This document shows, piece by piece, positions 32,470 through 45,804 of a DNA stretch of 64,000 bases; position 1 is the first letter of the stretch; every line of letters starts with the position of its first letter. Made by a program: the position numbers and the translations under genes. The notes under the pieces were generated by a model. It did no database searches. It worked only from the letters and a program-made list of their open reading frames with translations, and was not told where the DNA came from. Source of the DNA: Oncomelania hupensis (lineage: Eukaryota > Mollusca > Gastropoda > Littorinimorpha > Pomatiopsidae); the NCBI GenBank assembly GCA_036898135.1, contig CM072513.1:79790963-79854962 (forward strand). Reading direction: 5' to 3'.

Positions 32470-32780
32470 TGGAAGAAATTCGCAGTGAAAAAGGAGACGC
32501 AGTTGCTGCTGCGTCGGGCTCTGGGAGACACCTCGACCAGCTTAGCCACAGCATATACCTGATTTTTGTTCTGTTTATACAGCTGTGCTCAAGCTGAGCA
32601 TTTCATTTAGCTGAACACAGGTTTATCAGTCTAAAAGATCCTCATTTTTAATCATGTCTGATTCACTGTCAGCACCTCAGGCTCTTTCCACGAGAAAGAT
32701 ATTGCATCATTTTCTAGCCGATCTCCACATACAACTTGTGTCTGTAGGTAAAACAATTTTATGTGGGCACCTAGTAATAT
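32470..32780 (+). mobile_element. RNase H LINE fragment
   Basis: Same segment as 9550-9840: AAAAGGAGACGCAGTTGCTG, TCCACGAGAAAGATATTGCA and MSDSLSAPQALSTRKI. Stops and deletions are more numerous. It is joined directly to an RTE-like LINE at about 32783. Confidence 0.75.
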
Positions 32781-32782
32781 CA

Positions 32783-34275
32783 CTAAAGAAAGGGAAGTCA
32801 ACGGGAGTGGATAACATATCCGCGGAATTGCTGCAAGCCGGAGGGGAAGCGATGATTGACGCTACACCATTATCTATAACAAGATCTGGCAGAGTGGGGA
32901 GTGGCCTACACCATGGGCCTACTCGCTTGTCATCACTCCTCCCAAAAAGGGTAACCTTCAGGAGTGTGAAAATTACCGCATAAACAGCCTCATCAGCCAT
33001 CCCAGAAAGGTCCTCCTGAAAATAATACTCAACAGGTTGAAACCCCAAGCTGAACAAATCATAGCTGAAGAACAAGCAGGATTCAGGGCAGAGCGAAGTA
33101 CCATTGAACAGATTTTCAACCTCAGAATAATCTGCGAGAAATACCTCCAGCACCAACAACATGTATATCATGTGTTCGTAGACTTCAAAAAGGCGTTTGA
33201 CCGAGTCTGGCATGCAGCTCTATGGGCAACCGTGAGAGTGTACAACATCAGCCCTAAAATTATTGAAGTCATCACAAGCCTGTATGACAAGCCTACCAGT
33301 GCACACCTCCACAACAGCGCCTTCGGGAACTGGTTCAGAACAACAATCGGTGTGCGTCAAGGATGCCTACTCTCTCCAACATTCTTTAACAATTTCCAAG
33401 AGCGCATCATGTCATATGCCCTTGCAGATCACGAAGGCACAGTCAGCATAGGAGGTAGAGCAATCTCCAACCTCCGTTTTGCGGATGACATTGATGGATT
33501 GGCTGGAGAGGAACAAGAACTTGAACAGCTTGTACAGAGGCTTGACACCACCTCCAAAGTCTACAGAATGGAAATGAGTGCAGAGAAGACAAAAATGATG
33601 ACCAACAACACCAAAGGCATCAACATGGACATCAAAGTCTAAGGCCAATTCCTCAACACAGTGCCTAGCTTCATATATTTAGGAGCCATCGTATCAGACA
33701 ATGCGTCCCGACAGGAAGTCCTCTTCAGGATTGCACAAACAACTGCTGCCCTGACAAGGTTGAAGCCCATTTGGAAAGACAAGACCATCAGTCTGCACTC
33801 TAAGCCAAGGCTCCTGCGCTCTCTTGTTATCTCCATCTTCCTAAAGGCTTGCGAAACATGGACCCACACAGCAGACCTACAACGAAGAATACAAAGCATT
33901 TAGATGAGGCGCTACAGAAGACTTCTGGTTATTTCATATACCCAGCACATCACCAATGACAAAGTCCGACAGACCATCACACAAGCCATTGGACAATACG
34001 ATGACATGCTCACAGTATTGAAGAAACGGAAACTCCGATGGTATGGCCACGTCAGCAGAGCATCAGGCCTTGCAAAGACCATACTGTAAGGCACGGTGCA
34101 AAGAGACAAAAAAAGAAGGAGACAGAAAAAGAGGTGGGATGACAATAATCGAGAATGTACTGGCTTTACACTGAGCGAAGCCATGGGGGTTGTAAAGGAC
34201 AGAGAAAGATGGAGTATGCTGGTTAAACAATCATCTGTGGCGCTCCAACGACTTTCGAATTACGGGATATTATAG
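32783..34275 (+). mobile_element. RTE-like LINE, RT region (copy 5)
   Basis: Runs from KKGKSTGVDNISAELLQAGG through FVDFKKAFDRVWHAALWATV (33180), GVRQGCLLSPTFFN (33350), the FADD box (33480) and the WYGHVSRASGLAK region (34040) to a decayed 3' end (ACGGGATATTATAG). The frame 33037-33642 is open for 201 codons; stops occur at 33642, 33901 and 34089. No endonuclease. Confidence 0.87.
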
Positions 34276-34427
34276 AACTTATGGCATAACGTCTCTAAAT
34301 AATTTTTTGAAATCCATACTTGCTTGCTACATGGATTGGTGTAAGGGTTTCCCCTTCATTGTTAGTAAGTCAATAATGTGTGTGTGTTTGCGTGAGTGCG
34401 TGCGTGTGTGATTATCTCTGTTTGTGT

Positions 34428-34466
<39 letters not shown>

Positions 34467-34707
34467 TGGTGAATTTGACAGAGAGTGGTGCCTGCATGAA
34501 CCGCACGCGAAACTGAATGGAATTTGTGAATGAAAATGTTCTGACGTTAGTACCATTTAAAAGCTTGCTACAGTATGTATGCTGAAAAAAGGAGGAGAGT
34601 GAAGGAGACAATAGACCGTGTTCGTAGATGGGAGGTAACTTGTCGTTTTGTTTTGGTTTTAGTTACCTAGAGTTGTACGGGCGGACGACGTCTCGTCTCA
34701 GAATACT
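34276..34707. other. spacer with (TG)n microsatellite
   Basis: No gene. (TG)n at about 34430-34460, with looser TG/CG-rich sequence from 34376. Confidence 0.7.
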
Positions 34708-34971
34708 TTGAAAGCTGAGTTGCAATCTTTTCTTCGGGAAAGGGTGGTGGTGGTTGCCTGGCAGTGCAAGGCCCAACTAGCGGAACTAGCTAGGATTGCA
34801 ATTAAATCAACCTTTGTGTTGATTCAGAAAGTTTCATGGAGGAAAGAGCAGAAATTGGTGGACGTTGCAAACAATGTCCGCCTGAACGTTAGACAACTAT
34901 GGCTCAGCTTGCTGGCAAGCCGCAAAGTTGTTTCCCATCGTATTGCCGAGCATGGTCTAATGATGACGTGA
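34708..34971 (+). other. unrecognised 87-codon open frame
   Basis: The frame reads MKAELQSFLRERVVVVAWQC and ends HRIAEHGLMMT. It is not low-complexity and has a plausible amphipathic helical composition (many A, L, R, K, V), but no motif I recognise, no splice context and no paralogue in the window. It may be part of a mobile element or chance. Confidence 0.2.
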
Positions 34972-35020
34972 GTGTGGCCATGTGTGCAATGGGACCTTTG
35001 TACAATCGTGATCCTATACC

Positions 35021-37185
35021 AACCTATCCTATCCTGTCCCGTAACTCGGAGGTCGTAGGGGCACCACAGATGATCGTTTAACCAGCATACTCCATCTTTC
35101 TCTGTCCTCAGCAGCCCTGATGGCTTCGCTTAGTGTCAAACCAGTCCATTCTCGAATGTTGTCCTCCCACCTCTTTTTCGGTCTCCCTCTTCTTCTACCT
35201 CCTTGCACTGTGCCTTGCAGAATGGTCTTTGCAAGGCCTGAAGATCTGGTGACGTGGCCGTACCATCGGAGTTTCCGTTTCTTCACCACTGTGAGCAGGT
35301 CATCGTGTTGTTCAATGGCTTGTGTGATGGTCTGTCGGACTTCGTCATTGGTGATGTGTTGGGTATAGTAAATGCCCAGAAGTCTTCTGTAGCACCTCAT
35401 CTCCATGCTTTGCATTCTTCGTTGTAGATCTGCTGTGAGGGTCCATGCTTCGCAAGCATATAGGAAGATGGAGATGACAAGGGAACGCAGCAGTCTCACT
35501 TTGGAATGTAGACTGATGGTCCTGTCTTTCCAAATTGGCTTCAACCTTGTCAGGGCAGCAGTTGTTTGTGCGATCCTGGAGAGGACTTCCTGTCTGGACC
35601 CATTGTCTGATACAATGGCTCCTAAATATTTGAAGCTATGCACTGTGTTGAGGGATTGGCCTTGGACTTTGATGTCCGTGTTGATGCCATTGGTGTTGTT
35701 GGTCATCATTTTGGTCTTCTCTGCACTTATTTTCATTCCATAAGCTCTGGATGTGGTGTCAAGCCTCTGTACCAGCTGTTCAAGTTCGTGTTCCTCTCCA
35801 GCCAATCACCCCTTGGGGTCATGAGCAATCTTGCCACTGTAGATTGTTCAAACCTATAAAGGGAACAGTGAAAGCCACAGTTAAAAACCTGTCTTTCCTT
35901 TATAGGCAAGACGCTTCACTGCGGCAACAGTACCCCCGTTGGAGTGCCGGGGGTTTTCAGTATAAATAGTATCCCCACTTTATGGAAATTTAGTGCTTTA
36001 AATTCCCACTGTCGCTGTCTTCCTCATTTACTCTTTCCTATTCTTGCTCTGTCCTTCACTCTGCTATACTATCTTCTTCTTCGCTAGATCAATGACCTAC
36101 CTTTTTTCTTGAAAACTCTTCCTGGACAAGACTCCTTGTTTGTGTATGAGGTCTGTTGGATCAGCTTGGGAGTGTTGGACGCTTTCTGCCGGGTGGTCAC
36201 TAGGGCTTCCTATGAATGTACTATTTAGCACTATAGGCATTTTATATGTATGTGTTTGGTTGATGATGTATACTGATGTTTGTATTCTATTTTGTTTTTG
36301 TAACCGGGGTGTTCGCGTAGTTGAGGTCAACCCTCAGCCGTCCCCCGCGTGGGATGTCTTTATTGTAAAGTGACTGGCCGGTGGAGGGCATTCAATTTTC
36401 CCACTGGGGTTGTTTCAGCAGATCTTTTATGCGGATCGGGGGTTGTCTGGTCCTGATTTGGCTCGGAAGAGTCCGCTGGACCTAAAGCAACAATAAATCA
36501 ATCAATCAATCAATCAATCAAACTCCAGCCAATCCATCAATGTCATCCGCAAAACGAAGATTGGAGATTGCTCTACCCCGTATGCTGACTGTGCCTTCGT
36601 GATCTGCAAGGGCATCTGACATGATGCGCTCTAGGAAGATGTTGAAGAGTGTTGGAGAGAGTAGGCATCCTTGACGCTCACCGATTGTTGTTCTGAACCA
36701 GTTCCCGATGACGCTTTATGGAAAACTGCACTGGTAACCTTATTATAAGGCTTTTGATGATTTCAATAATTTTAGGGCTGATGTTGTACACTTTCATTGT
36801 TGCCCATAGAGCTGCATGCCAGATTCGGTCAAACGCCTTCTTGAAATCTATGAACACATGATTTAGATGTTGTTGGTGCTGTATGTATTTCTCACAGATT
36901 ATTCTGAGGTTGAAAATCTGTTCAGAGGAACTTCGCCCTGCCCTGAATCCTGCTTTTTCTTCAGCTATGATTTGTTCAGCTTGGGATTTCAACCTGTTGA
37001 GTATTATTTTGAGGAGGACCTTGCTGGGATGGCTGATGAGGCTGATGGTGCGGTAATTTTCACACTCCTGAAGGCTACCTTTTTGGGGAAGAGTGATGAC
37101 AAGCGACTGGGTGCATGGTGTAGGCCACTCCCCACTCTGCCAGATCTTGTTACAGATAATGGTGAGGGCATCAATCATGATCAAG
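35021..37185 (-). mobile_element. RTE-like LINE (copy 6), interrupted by a retroposon
   Basis: Minus-strand LINE with its GGATAGG-type 3' end at 35021-35040. 35029-35805 is open for 258 codons, from the residues after FADD to the C-terminus, the best-preserved C-terminal half in the window. Its 5' part (FADD box, RVWHAALWAT-type motif A, QEICENYRTISLISHPSK-type region) continues at 36535-37185. The 715-bp insertion at 35808-36522 separates them, with a 12-bp duplication. The LINE is truncated at about 37185. Confidence 0.9.
35808..36522 (+). mobile_element. full-length 715-bp hairpin-tailed retroposon
   Basis: Bounded by the 12-bp target duplication CTCCAGCCAATC (35796-35807 and 36523-36534) inside a LINE, so both ends are defined. 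The 5' part has a long stem: CCTATAAAGG (about 35851) pairs with CCTTTATAGG (about 35896). The 3' part ends GGTCCTGATTTGGCTCGG, AGAGTCCGCTGGACC, then an (AATC)n tail. No A/B-box tRNA promoter or coding frame was seen. Other copies: 58900-59490 (+), 50213-50780 (-), 48643-48775 (-) and 18078-18295 with 28520-28765 (-). Confidence 0.8.
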
Positions 37186-37919
37186 CTTGAATAATGTTTT
37201 TGATGTCTTCACTTCTATATTCATGCGGTTTATGGAGAATAAAATCTTGAAATGTATGTGTGTGTGTGCGTGTGTGTGTGTGTGCGCGCGCGCGTGTGTG
37301 TGTGAGTGTGTGTGTTTGTATGTGACGTAAATATGACGTATAAAACAAGATAACGTAAGAATTATTATCTCGGAAGTTCTAGATTTATGGCGGACTTACA
37401 TAGTGAGGCGGATCGTTTCACTAACATGGACTAGGAGTTTGTGTAAACTGCGCATATTTTGAGCACGTTCGAACCTGGGTTCTGAACCTGATAGCACCCG
37501 ATACCACAGAATTGATGCGTAGTTCGCATCATAAATAATCAAAATCAGAATCTGTTGTTCGGAAGTTCGTGGCTGCTTTCTTTTCATCAAGAACCAGTAA
37601 CAAATGTACGGTTTAGCTGTGGGTATCGTTACAGGCCCTTGCGGCAAACACGTCGACCAACATCAAGAGACCACTGTACTGTCAATGGATTGTGCTCAAT
37701 ACCCTAAAACTGGTCGATCTTAAGTCATCAGAACCATTGTACGCTATAAGCTTCTGAACGTGTATATAGGTAAAAACCTATCAACAGTGTGATTTGTCGA
37801 ACGACCATATGCCACACTGGCGCCTGACATGATCAGTCTGTTGTTAATAACATCTTCCTGAGTGTCAGCACCTAGGCACGCAAACTATGGGGACGAGATC
37901 GACATGACCATCAGGCAAA
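37186..37919. other. upstream region of transporter copy 2
   Basis: Contains (TG)n at 37255-37320. Near 37760 TGTATATAGG could be a TATA-like element, but nothing fixes the start of transcription. Two upstream ATGs precede the main start: a 7-codon frame at 37887-37907 and a frame from 37904 that overlaps the main start. Confidence 0.4.
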
Positions 37920-39244
37920 ATGCGAAACACTGCACAGTCCGTCCACCCAGCGACCTTCCTGAAGGCTGAAAGGACGACCTCATCCACCCGGCTGTCCATC
38001 CAGGACTCCGGTTCTCTTTCCCGCACAGACTCTATGGAGAACATAGACGACAACGCCAATTACCTGGATCATCTGGTAATTACAGAGTATGGACGACACC
38101 CGCCAGCTGACGATTGTGCTCAACTGCACGGCCATCCCGCGTGCTGCTTTGTGGCTGATGGGACAGAAGCCACTCCGACAGCGCAATGGCTGACAACTGT
38201 AGCTAGTTCTGGACCAGCTGACGTTGAACCTCTGCCCTCCATGTCTGAGCAACTTTCGTTCTGTCACTCTTCCTTCTCATCCGTGGCGTCTCACACGACA
38301 CGGACATCTCCCAACTCTTACCCACGTCAGCGCCAGTCGCCAACCCAGACTTTCAAACGTCGACTACCACTTAATGGTGAGACCGATAAGACCACTCTCT
38401 CACCTGATTCTGATCAAATCACCTCAGCCTTTATCCCGTACGCAGCAAACTGCGCAATGAACGAAACAACTATACTTCCAACTCTTAGCACAGAGGGTTC
38501 GGCATCACGTGTTGAAAGCAGGGACGATGTAGGCACCACATGGAAGTATTGTCAGAAAGCAGAAATAGAAAACGATTGTGACGGACAGTCGCGAGTAGAG
38601 ACCACTGGCGCACAGAAGATGTCTCCCAATACGTTGAATGTTGCTGGGGTGCAATTTTCGCACAAAGCCGTAGGTGAGGAAAATGATGATAATACAGGGG
38701 GACTTTCAGCACGTTTGCAACCACAGGAGGCTGCTGCAGATGACGAACAGCTGGCAGTTGGTGACCTTGAAGCAATGTTGCAAGCGTCTGCTACAGAGCA
38801 TGACTACGTGACGCTGCTAGATGACCAAATACGCGGTGCAGACACACAGGCAGCATACATACAGCTGGAGCGTAGACAGCAGACGTGTGTTTCACGGAAT
38901 CGTGTGGGTGTGATGTGGAGAAAGGCGGAGTCAGCGCACCAGTTGATGGAGGCCACCAATACCAATAGACACGCCTTGCTGACGTCTGTGTCTGCCGCTG
39001 CTCAGTCCACTCAGTCCATTCACGACATCACCAACCCTCCGTTCCAAAGCACGTTCCACGACGGAAGTCACCGGATGTCTAAGGACTCAAATCGCACACT
39101 ACGCGACTATGTGTACGGAACAGGCGAGTTTAAGGTCTTGAGCGGTGGTATGGTGACGACAGAGACGAACGTGCATGGGCACGTGAATTTCGAAGACTCC
39201 ATCTACGTCACTTCCGCTTGCCCTGTGACCATGGTTCCTTCCAG
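37920..39244 (+). CDS. MFSD4-like copy 2, exon 1 (long N-terminal tail)
   Basis: An open frame of 441 codons plus 2 nt, ending CCAG|GTAAGT, an ideal donor. It starts MRNTAQSVHPATFLKAERTT and is rich in S, T, D, E and Q with no hydrophobic helix. The split codon AG is completed by A at 40181. MFSD4 proteins of vertebrates have only a short N-terminus, so a tail of this size is odd. Its sequence resembles no domain I know, but the length of the open frame and the donor argue for real coding sequence. Confidence 0.7.
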
Positions 39245-40501
39245 GTAAGTGACCAACAGGTAAATAAAACAGATGGTGACTTTGTTAATTGTCTTCTAAG
39301 AAAAAAAAACCCGCTAGTGTCAAATTTATTTTAGGACGAATTGGAATCCAGTGTTTACTGTCAATGGGCCTTTCAAACTTACATTGTTCAATACTTTTAA
39401 AGAATGGAATTCAGTAAAGTAAGCTTATTTCTAAATTCTAGGTTAGGTGTAATAATTTTCATAGTTCTGTATGTATAATAATGGAATAAATGCTGAAAAT
39501 CAACTTAAATATACAACTTTATATATAAACATAAATAAGTATATAAACTTTAATAAAGTAGGCATCTGCCCGAAATGTTTTCGTACCAGAATCGTTAGAC
39601 TGCAAAATATTATTAAACTGTACGTTCGGCAATACGAAGTTTTATTTCTAGGAAACCTTTTTCTTAGGATCAAATTTAAAAAAAAAAAAAGGACAATAAG
39701 ACTGTGGTTAAAAACAAAACATTTATTTATACATATATTCACCAGACTTCTAATTTTACTCGTTTTCATACCTTTTTCATGAAGGACAGATGACAGCATG
39801 CGCGTCACATGGGCTTGTATTCTTCTACTGGTGTATTGTAAGTTGTCATGAAGTCATCCCCGCACTGAATGAAGGAATTAATGATTTAATGGAAATATAT
39901 TCAACGCATAAACATTCACACACACACCCACACACACACACACCCACACCCCTCCACACACACACGCACCCGAGAGCCCAGTGCTAATACAACAGTAGAA
40001 ACTACGAACTTCCAGTCTGAAATAATTATGTGAAAGTAAAACAAATACAACTGAAACCCCTTCTTTAACCAGATGGATTCTGTTACCCTTTGCGGTCCTA
40101 TGCCGATCAAGCAAGGGAGATACAAAAATGTTTTTAGACAAATAGGGATATTAAGACCACGAAGAAACCCTTTGTGGCAGAGTGACATTGGCCACCCATA
40201 GCCTTCAGGTGCAGCATCAGGATACTCACGGCAGACAGCCGTCACCCGACAGCATCTACGACCTCCAGCCACCTGCAGAAAGTCAGTCAGACCAAGAGAT
40301 CGGGAAATGGCAGCGCCTGAAGACAAAGTGGGAGAATCCGGTCTTCCGACAGAAAACGTGCCATACGCTGTGGCTTGGTGCCTCTCTGGCAACTTTGGTG
40401 AGTACAGCTCCAGCTCCTCCTCTATATTGTACGTCGTCTTCATTTTTCTTGTTATTGTTGTTGTAGTTGTAGTTTTTGTTCCTAGTTTCTTCTACTTCTA
40501 C

Positions 40502-40593
<92 letters not shown>

Positions 40594-40764
40594 TATGCAC
40601 CTACTCCTACTCAATCTCTTGCTGTTTTTTCGTCGTTTTTAGTGCCTTTGTACTCATCCTCTGCTTTTCCTACTGGTTGTTGATGTTTCTTCTTCTTCTT
40701 CTTCTTCTTCTTCTTCTTCTTCTTCTTCTTCTTCTTCTTCTTCTTCTTCTTCTGGTTGCTGTTG

Positions 40765-40836
<72 letters not shown>

Positions 40837-40945
40837 TTCTTCTTCTTCTTCTTCTTCTTCTTCTTCTTCTTCTTCTTCTTCTTCTTCCTCCTCCTCCTCC
40901 TCCTCCTTTTTCTTGTTCATCTTGTTCTGGTTGCTGTTGTTGTTG

Positions 40946-41001
<56 letters not shown>

Positions 41002-41128
41002 TATCATCATCGTTCTACTCCTACTTCTTATCCATCGCTCGTGGTACTGATTCGCGTCTTTGCAATCCGCTGGATCCTATATACAATGACTAACTAAACA
41101 AAGTATCCCCCCATTGTTGTTGTTGTTC

Positions 41129-41193
<65 letters not shown>

Positions 41194-44100
41194 CTTCTTC
41201 TTCTTCTTCTTCTTCTTCATTTATCCTGCAAAACTTTAAAGTAGATGGGAGAGAAGATTGAAGGAGATCGCCCTCATTCCGCTGCATGGTCCACCATATA
41301 AAATTAAGGTCCCAAAATGTCTCAATCCCCAGCGAACGAAAGGTTACGGCAACAGCTTTTATCACTGTGGCACTAACAGCAAACGGCTGCCAAGTGTAGT
41401 CACAACCTGACATTTGTAATACTAATATAATGGTCATTATTGCACTAACGCCAAACGCTGTACCTGTTCCTGTTGGCATAACCTGGCATTGGCAACGATC
41501 ATTGTTTATTGCGGAGGAATTAACATCAAAGGTCGTGTTCTTGTAGACAGAACCTGGCATTTCTAATGGTCATGATGATATTTTCCTGTGGTGTGGTCGA
41601 AGTGTGTGACGTGACAAGTGTTTACCCATATCGAGGCAAATTTCCATTGGCAATGTTTATCTGTTACGAGTTATTTATTTATTTATTTATTTTATTTTTA
41701 GGCCGAATACATTCTGTATCATGTCCTTGTTGCACCAACGTCAAACGCCGTGTTCTTGTTGGCAGAGCCTGGTACTCAGCCAGCGTGGCGCGTCCTTCCT
41801 GGACCTTCTGCTCATCACCCACACCACTCTGGAACAAGGTGCCTTCTATCTGACGGCCTTCTCTGTGGGCTGGGTGTCGGGCTGCCTGCTGCTGGGCCTG
41901 CTGTACCAGCGCTGCGACAAGTCCTTGTTGCTGTTGACAGCCATGCTAGGCCTGGCTGGCTCCACCGCCCTCATACCCTGGTGTAGCTCCTTCATCGCCA
42001 TGATCGTCGTCCACTTTGTACACGCCGTGTTTGGAGGTTTCCTGGCCACAGGTGCGTCGACCACATGCCGAATGCAAATATGGATGTCTGTTTTTGTCAT
42101 GCTTTTGGTGTGTTTTATCATATAGCGCTGGCTGGTGTGTTTATCACAAAGCGCTGATGTTTGTTTTATCATAGCACTGGCTGTTTTATCATAGTGCTGG
42201 TTTTTCTTAAGCGCTGCTGTGTCATACCATAGAGCTTGTACATGGTGTATTTTATCATAGCGCTAGTGTTTTTTATTATAGCTCCACAGTTGTTAGGCAT
42301 AGCGGTGGTGTGTATTTTATCACAGCGCTGTTGTGGTTTATCACAGTGCTGGTGTGTTTAATCGTAGACCCTTTTTTTTTCGTTTTTTTATAAAGTAAAG
42401 CTGTCCTGTGTTTTATGATAAGACTATTGTTTTTAATCGTAGATGCGATGCCAGGACTGGTGCGTTTTATCAGAACGCTAGTGTGTTTTGTCACAGCGCT
42501 CGTGGTGTGTTTTAACATAGCGCCAGAGTGCTGTATTATAACGCCGCTGTGTCTTGTCATATTGCTGGTGTATGGTGTGACGGTGGCCCTATTGTTGCTG
42601 TGCTCTGCACAATAGAATGCTATTACCCACTCGTATTTCGTCTGTGGGGATCGGCTAGTTAATCGCCCTGTGACTAATCTTAATACATTTATAAGTTTAG
42701 CTCGGTCTGTGTTAGGAGGGGGTTACAGAGATAGGGAAAAAAATGGTAAAAGATTCACTGACACACTGAAGCATAGGTAGTCCAGCCACTTGTTAACAGT
42801 AAATATCATACATTTATTTCCTCTACTCTATACAAAATCTTCTAATCACTATACTAACTTAAATGTCCAAATATTACTTCGAATAGTTCGCTCCTTGATG
42901 GTTCTATGCTGCGACTGTCTCATCAATAGGCTAATAGTGCTTCCTGTCCAACTGTTCAGTTTTCTGGAAGAGTGGACTATCGCACAGTCCATCTAGAGCA
43001 GTTTTGGTGCACGGTTTCTATGGACTTAGCTTTCTAGTCGATGAGCGGTGTTGTGGTGGTGTCTTCTCCTGGTTGGCAGACTGGTGGGCTATCGTAGCTC
43101 AGTGCTAGATGCTCCACTGCAGGCCGAATGTCAGGGTGGACTCTTAATGGTCTTCCTTCTGCTTCGGGCCAACGATGCCTGCTCGTCTGCAAAATATGAG
43201 ATGAATTTCTGCAAGACCGTGTATACTAAGGGTGTGCAGAGCGTCTCACTGATGGCAGAAACAGCCCTCAGTGATAGCACCACTTATATATAAGTGACGA
43301 ACATTCTGCTAAGTCCGTGGTCCACTGGAATCTCACTCTATAGATATATATCATGGCTAAACTGCACACATAGAGAAGTACTTAATACTATACATATTCT
43401 CCGGTACAGCCACTGGTCTAAAATAATACACATAGGAGAAACAACAGTGGGTCTGTAGGGGATACTTCATGGTGGCGAAACCAGTCGAGTGTCCGCCACG
43501 TGGTCCAGCAAAGTTTGACTAACATTCACAATTCTAAACATGGCAAAACTTCATAAACTTAATTCAACAATAATATCAATAAATCGCGATGCAACAAAAG
43601 ATAGATCATTTACTTTTTTGACAATGTCAGGCTGTGGCTAACTAGGTTGAATTGAATTTCACCAGTCCCTGCTTTAGTCTTCAGTTAGAGAGATCTTTCA
43701 GAGCTTAGCTCCTTCTTGCGTGCAGTTCAGACAAAGAAGGGCCCTACCTAGCTGTGTGGTCAGCCAAAGCCCGCGAAACTAGTCTCCAAGTGACGCCCTC
43801 TGGCGGGTAGTGGTGGCTATACGTCAGCAGGCTTATACTACGGCCTATCTGTGAAGCTATAGCCTACACATATGTAGTACACCCTAACTGCTAGTCTTAT
43901 GGTCAGCGACTTAACTTACATAGGCCAACGCTGACTGAGCGTGTAGGCTTGCAGCCTTAGTGCTGTTTTGATCTTGCCTCTCGCGACATATGGTGTGTTT
44001 GATGATAGGGCTAGTGTGCTTTATCGCAATATCGGTGTGTTTTGACTCAAATGCATAGCAATGTGAGGCTATGTACTCACCCATTAAATCTTTTTTTGCA

Positions 44101-45773
44101 GATATTTGCAAATCTGTGCGAGATGAGTCCTATATAGTCCAAAATTGAAAGTTTAAAAAAAATTTCGTCCGTCCGTCTGTCTGTGCAAAACTTGCAAGTG
44201 GATTAATATCTCAGAACCTATTTCAACAATCACCGCTAAAATTGGTAAGATTGTGTATACTCATAAAGCCTCATAAATGATCAGTGAATGAATGGCTTCA
44301 CCTCAGGGTCAATTTCACGGGGTCAACAAATATTAGATTTCACTTTTTACAAAAGTTATTAATACTGAACTCATGATTCTTTGATATTAATAAGGCACAC
44401 ATACTATACACATTTTGTCTACCTCACTCCAATGTCAGGCTCCTTGTAGCTGGCCAAAGTCGTTTAGTATAGGTACTTTGAGTGACCTTGACCCTAAACT
44501 AGGAGAGATATAAAGTCCAAACTTGTGTTTAGAGATGATAGATCTTTTATTTTTGTTCCGTTCTTGCGTTGATCTTAAAGGTTAAGGTCATTTTAGGAAT
44601 TGCAAAAACATTTTTTTTTAAAATTGGTCATCGTACAGCGGATTGGCTGTTTATTTAACTTATAGTATGCAACAACATTGGGTCATTTTGATCAGACATG
44701 CATGAGAGGTCAGGTGAAGCTCAAGGTCATACCAAGGTTAAGGTCACTGAAGCTCAAGGTCACCCAAGATCACCGTTTTTTGGCATAATACACCTTCTGT
44801 TGTAGTTTATTTGATAGTACATGAGTGTATTTGGAGCAGGAAATCAAGGTAATCTCAAGGTCAAGAGCATAGAAAGATCAAAGTCGGCATTATTTTGTAT
44901 TTTAATGCCACGTTTCAGTGTTTTTATTTCTGGGCACCCACGTTATTGTTAAATACTGCGAGTAGCATAAGGAGCATGTGAGCTTCTAGTTACAATACCG
45001 CCGAGCTGTTTTTGTACATAGCGCTCGTGCGATTAGCCGCAGCACTGGTATGTTTCTCTCTCCTTAGGGCGGTATGGTTAATCACAGTGCTGGTGTGTTT
45101 AATCACAGTGCTGGTGACTACATTATATCTGTATTTGTATTGTCCGATATCATTGTGCTAGTGTTTTATCGTAGCTTTGGTATTTTTTATTTTCATAGCT
45201 TTGGTGTGTTAGATTTTTTATTTTAGATTTAGATTTTAATGCTTTATTGTCCCTTTTATCGGGAAATTCTGGGCCGCCTCCCCTGTGGAAGGCGTAGTCG
45301 CAGCCTGTGGCGCGCCCAAACCCAACCTACCTAACATTAGTTGTGATTTTTGAAATTTAGAAATTCTTTAAATTTTTGAAATGTTTTGAAATTTTGCTGG
45401 GGGAGCAAACCGGAGTACCCGGAGAAAACCCCCGAGACGTTGCCAGATTCGAAAGTAAATAATATTCGGAGAAACATAACGCCCCGATGCAGGATCGAAC
45501 CCACACCTGTCAGGCGCCATTGGTTTCTGGCCTGTGGACAAGGCAAGTTAGTCCCGCCTTAGCCCACTTGGCCACAACGCTCGCTGTTATATCATAGCTC
45601 GGGTGTGCTTGATCGTAGCTCTGGTCTGCTATATAAATACACTTATTCTTCTTGTTCTTCTTCTTGTTCTTCTTCTTGTTCTTCTTCTTGTTCTTGTTCT
45701 TGTTCTTCTTCTTGTTCTTCTTCTTGTTCTTCTTCTTCTTCTTCTTCTTCTTCTTCTTCTTCTTCTTCTTCTT

Positions 45774-45804
<31 letters not shown>

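Noticed and set aside
30200..32490. Large inverted repeat between 30210-30260 and 32440-32490
   Set aside because: Only about 45 bp match imperfectly; more likely two copies of a small dispersed repeat than a structure.
40283..41097. Long poly-Asp, poly-Met, poly-Glu and poly-Lys frames
   Set aside because: Same cause: CAT and CTT arrays in intron 2 of copy 2.
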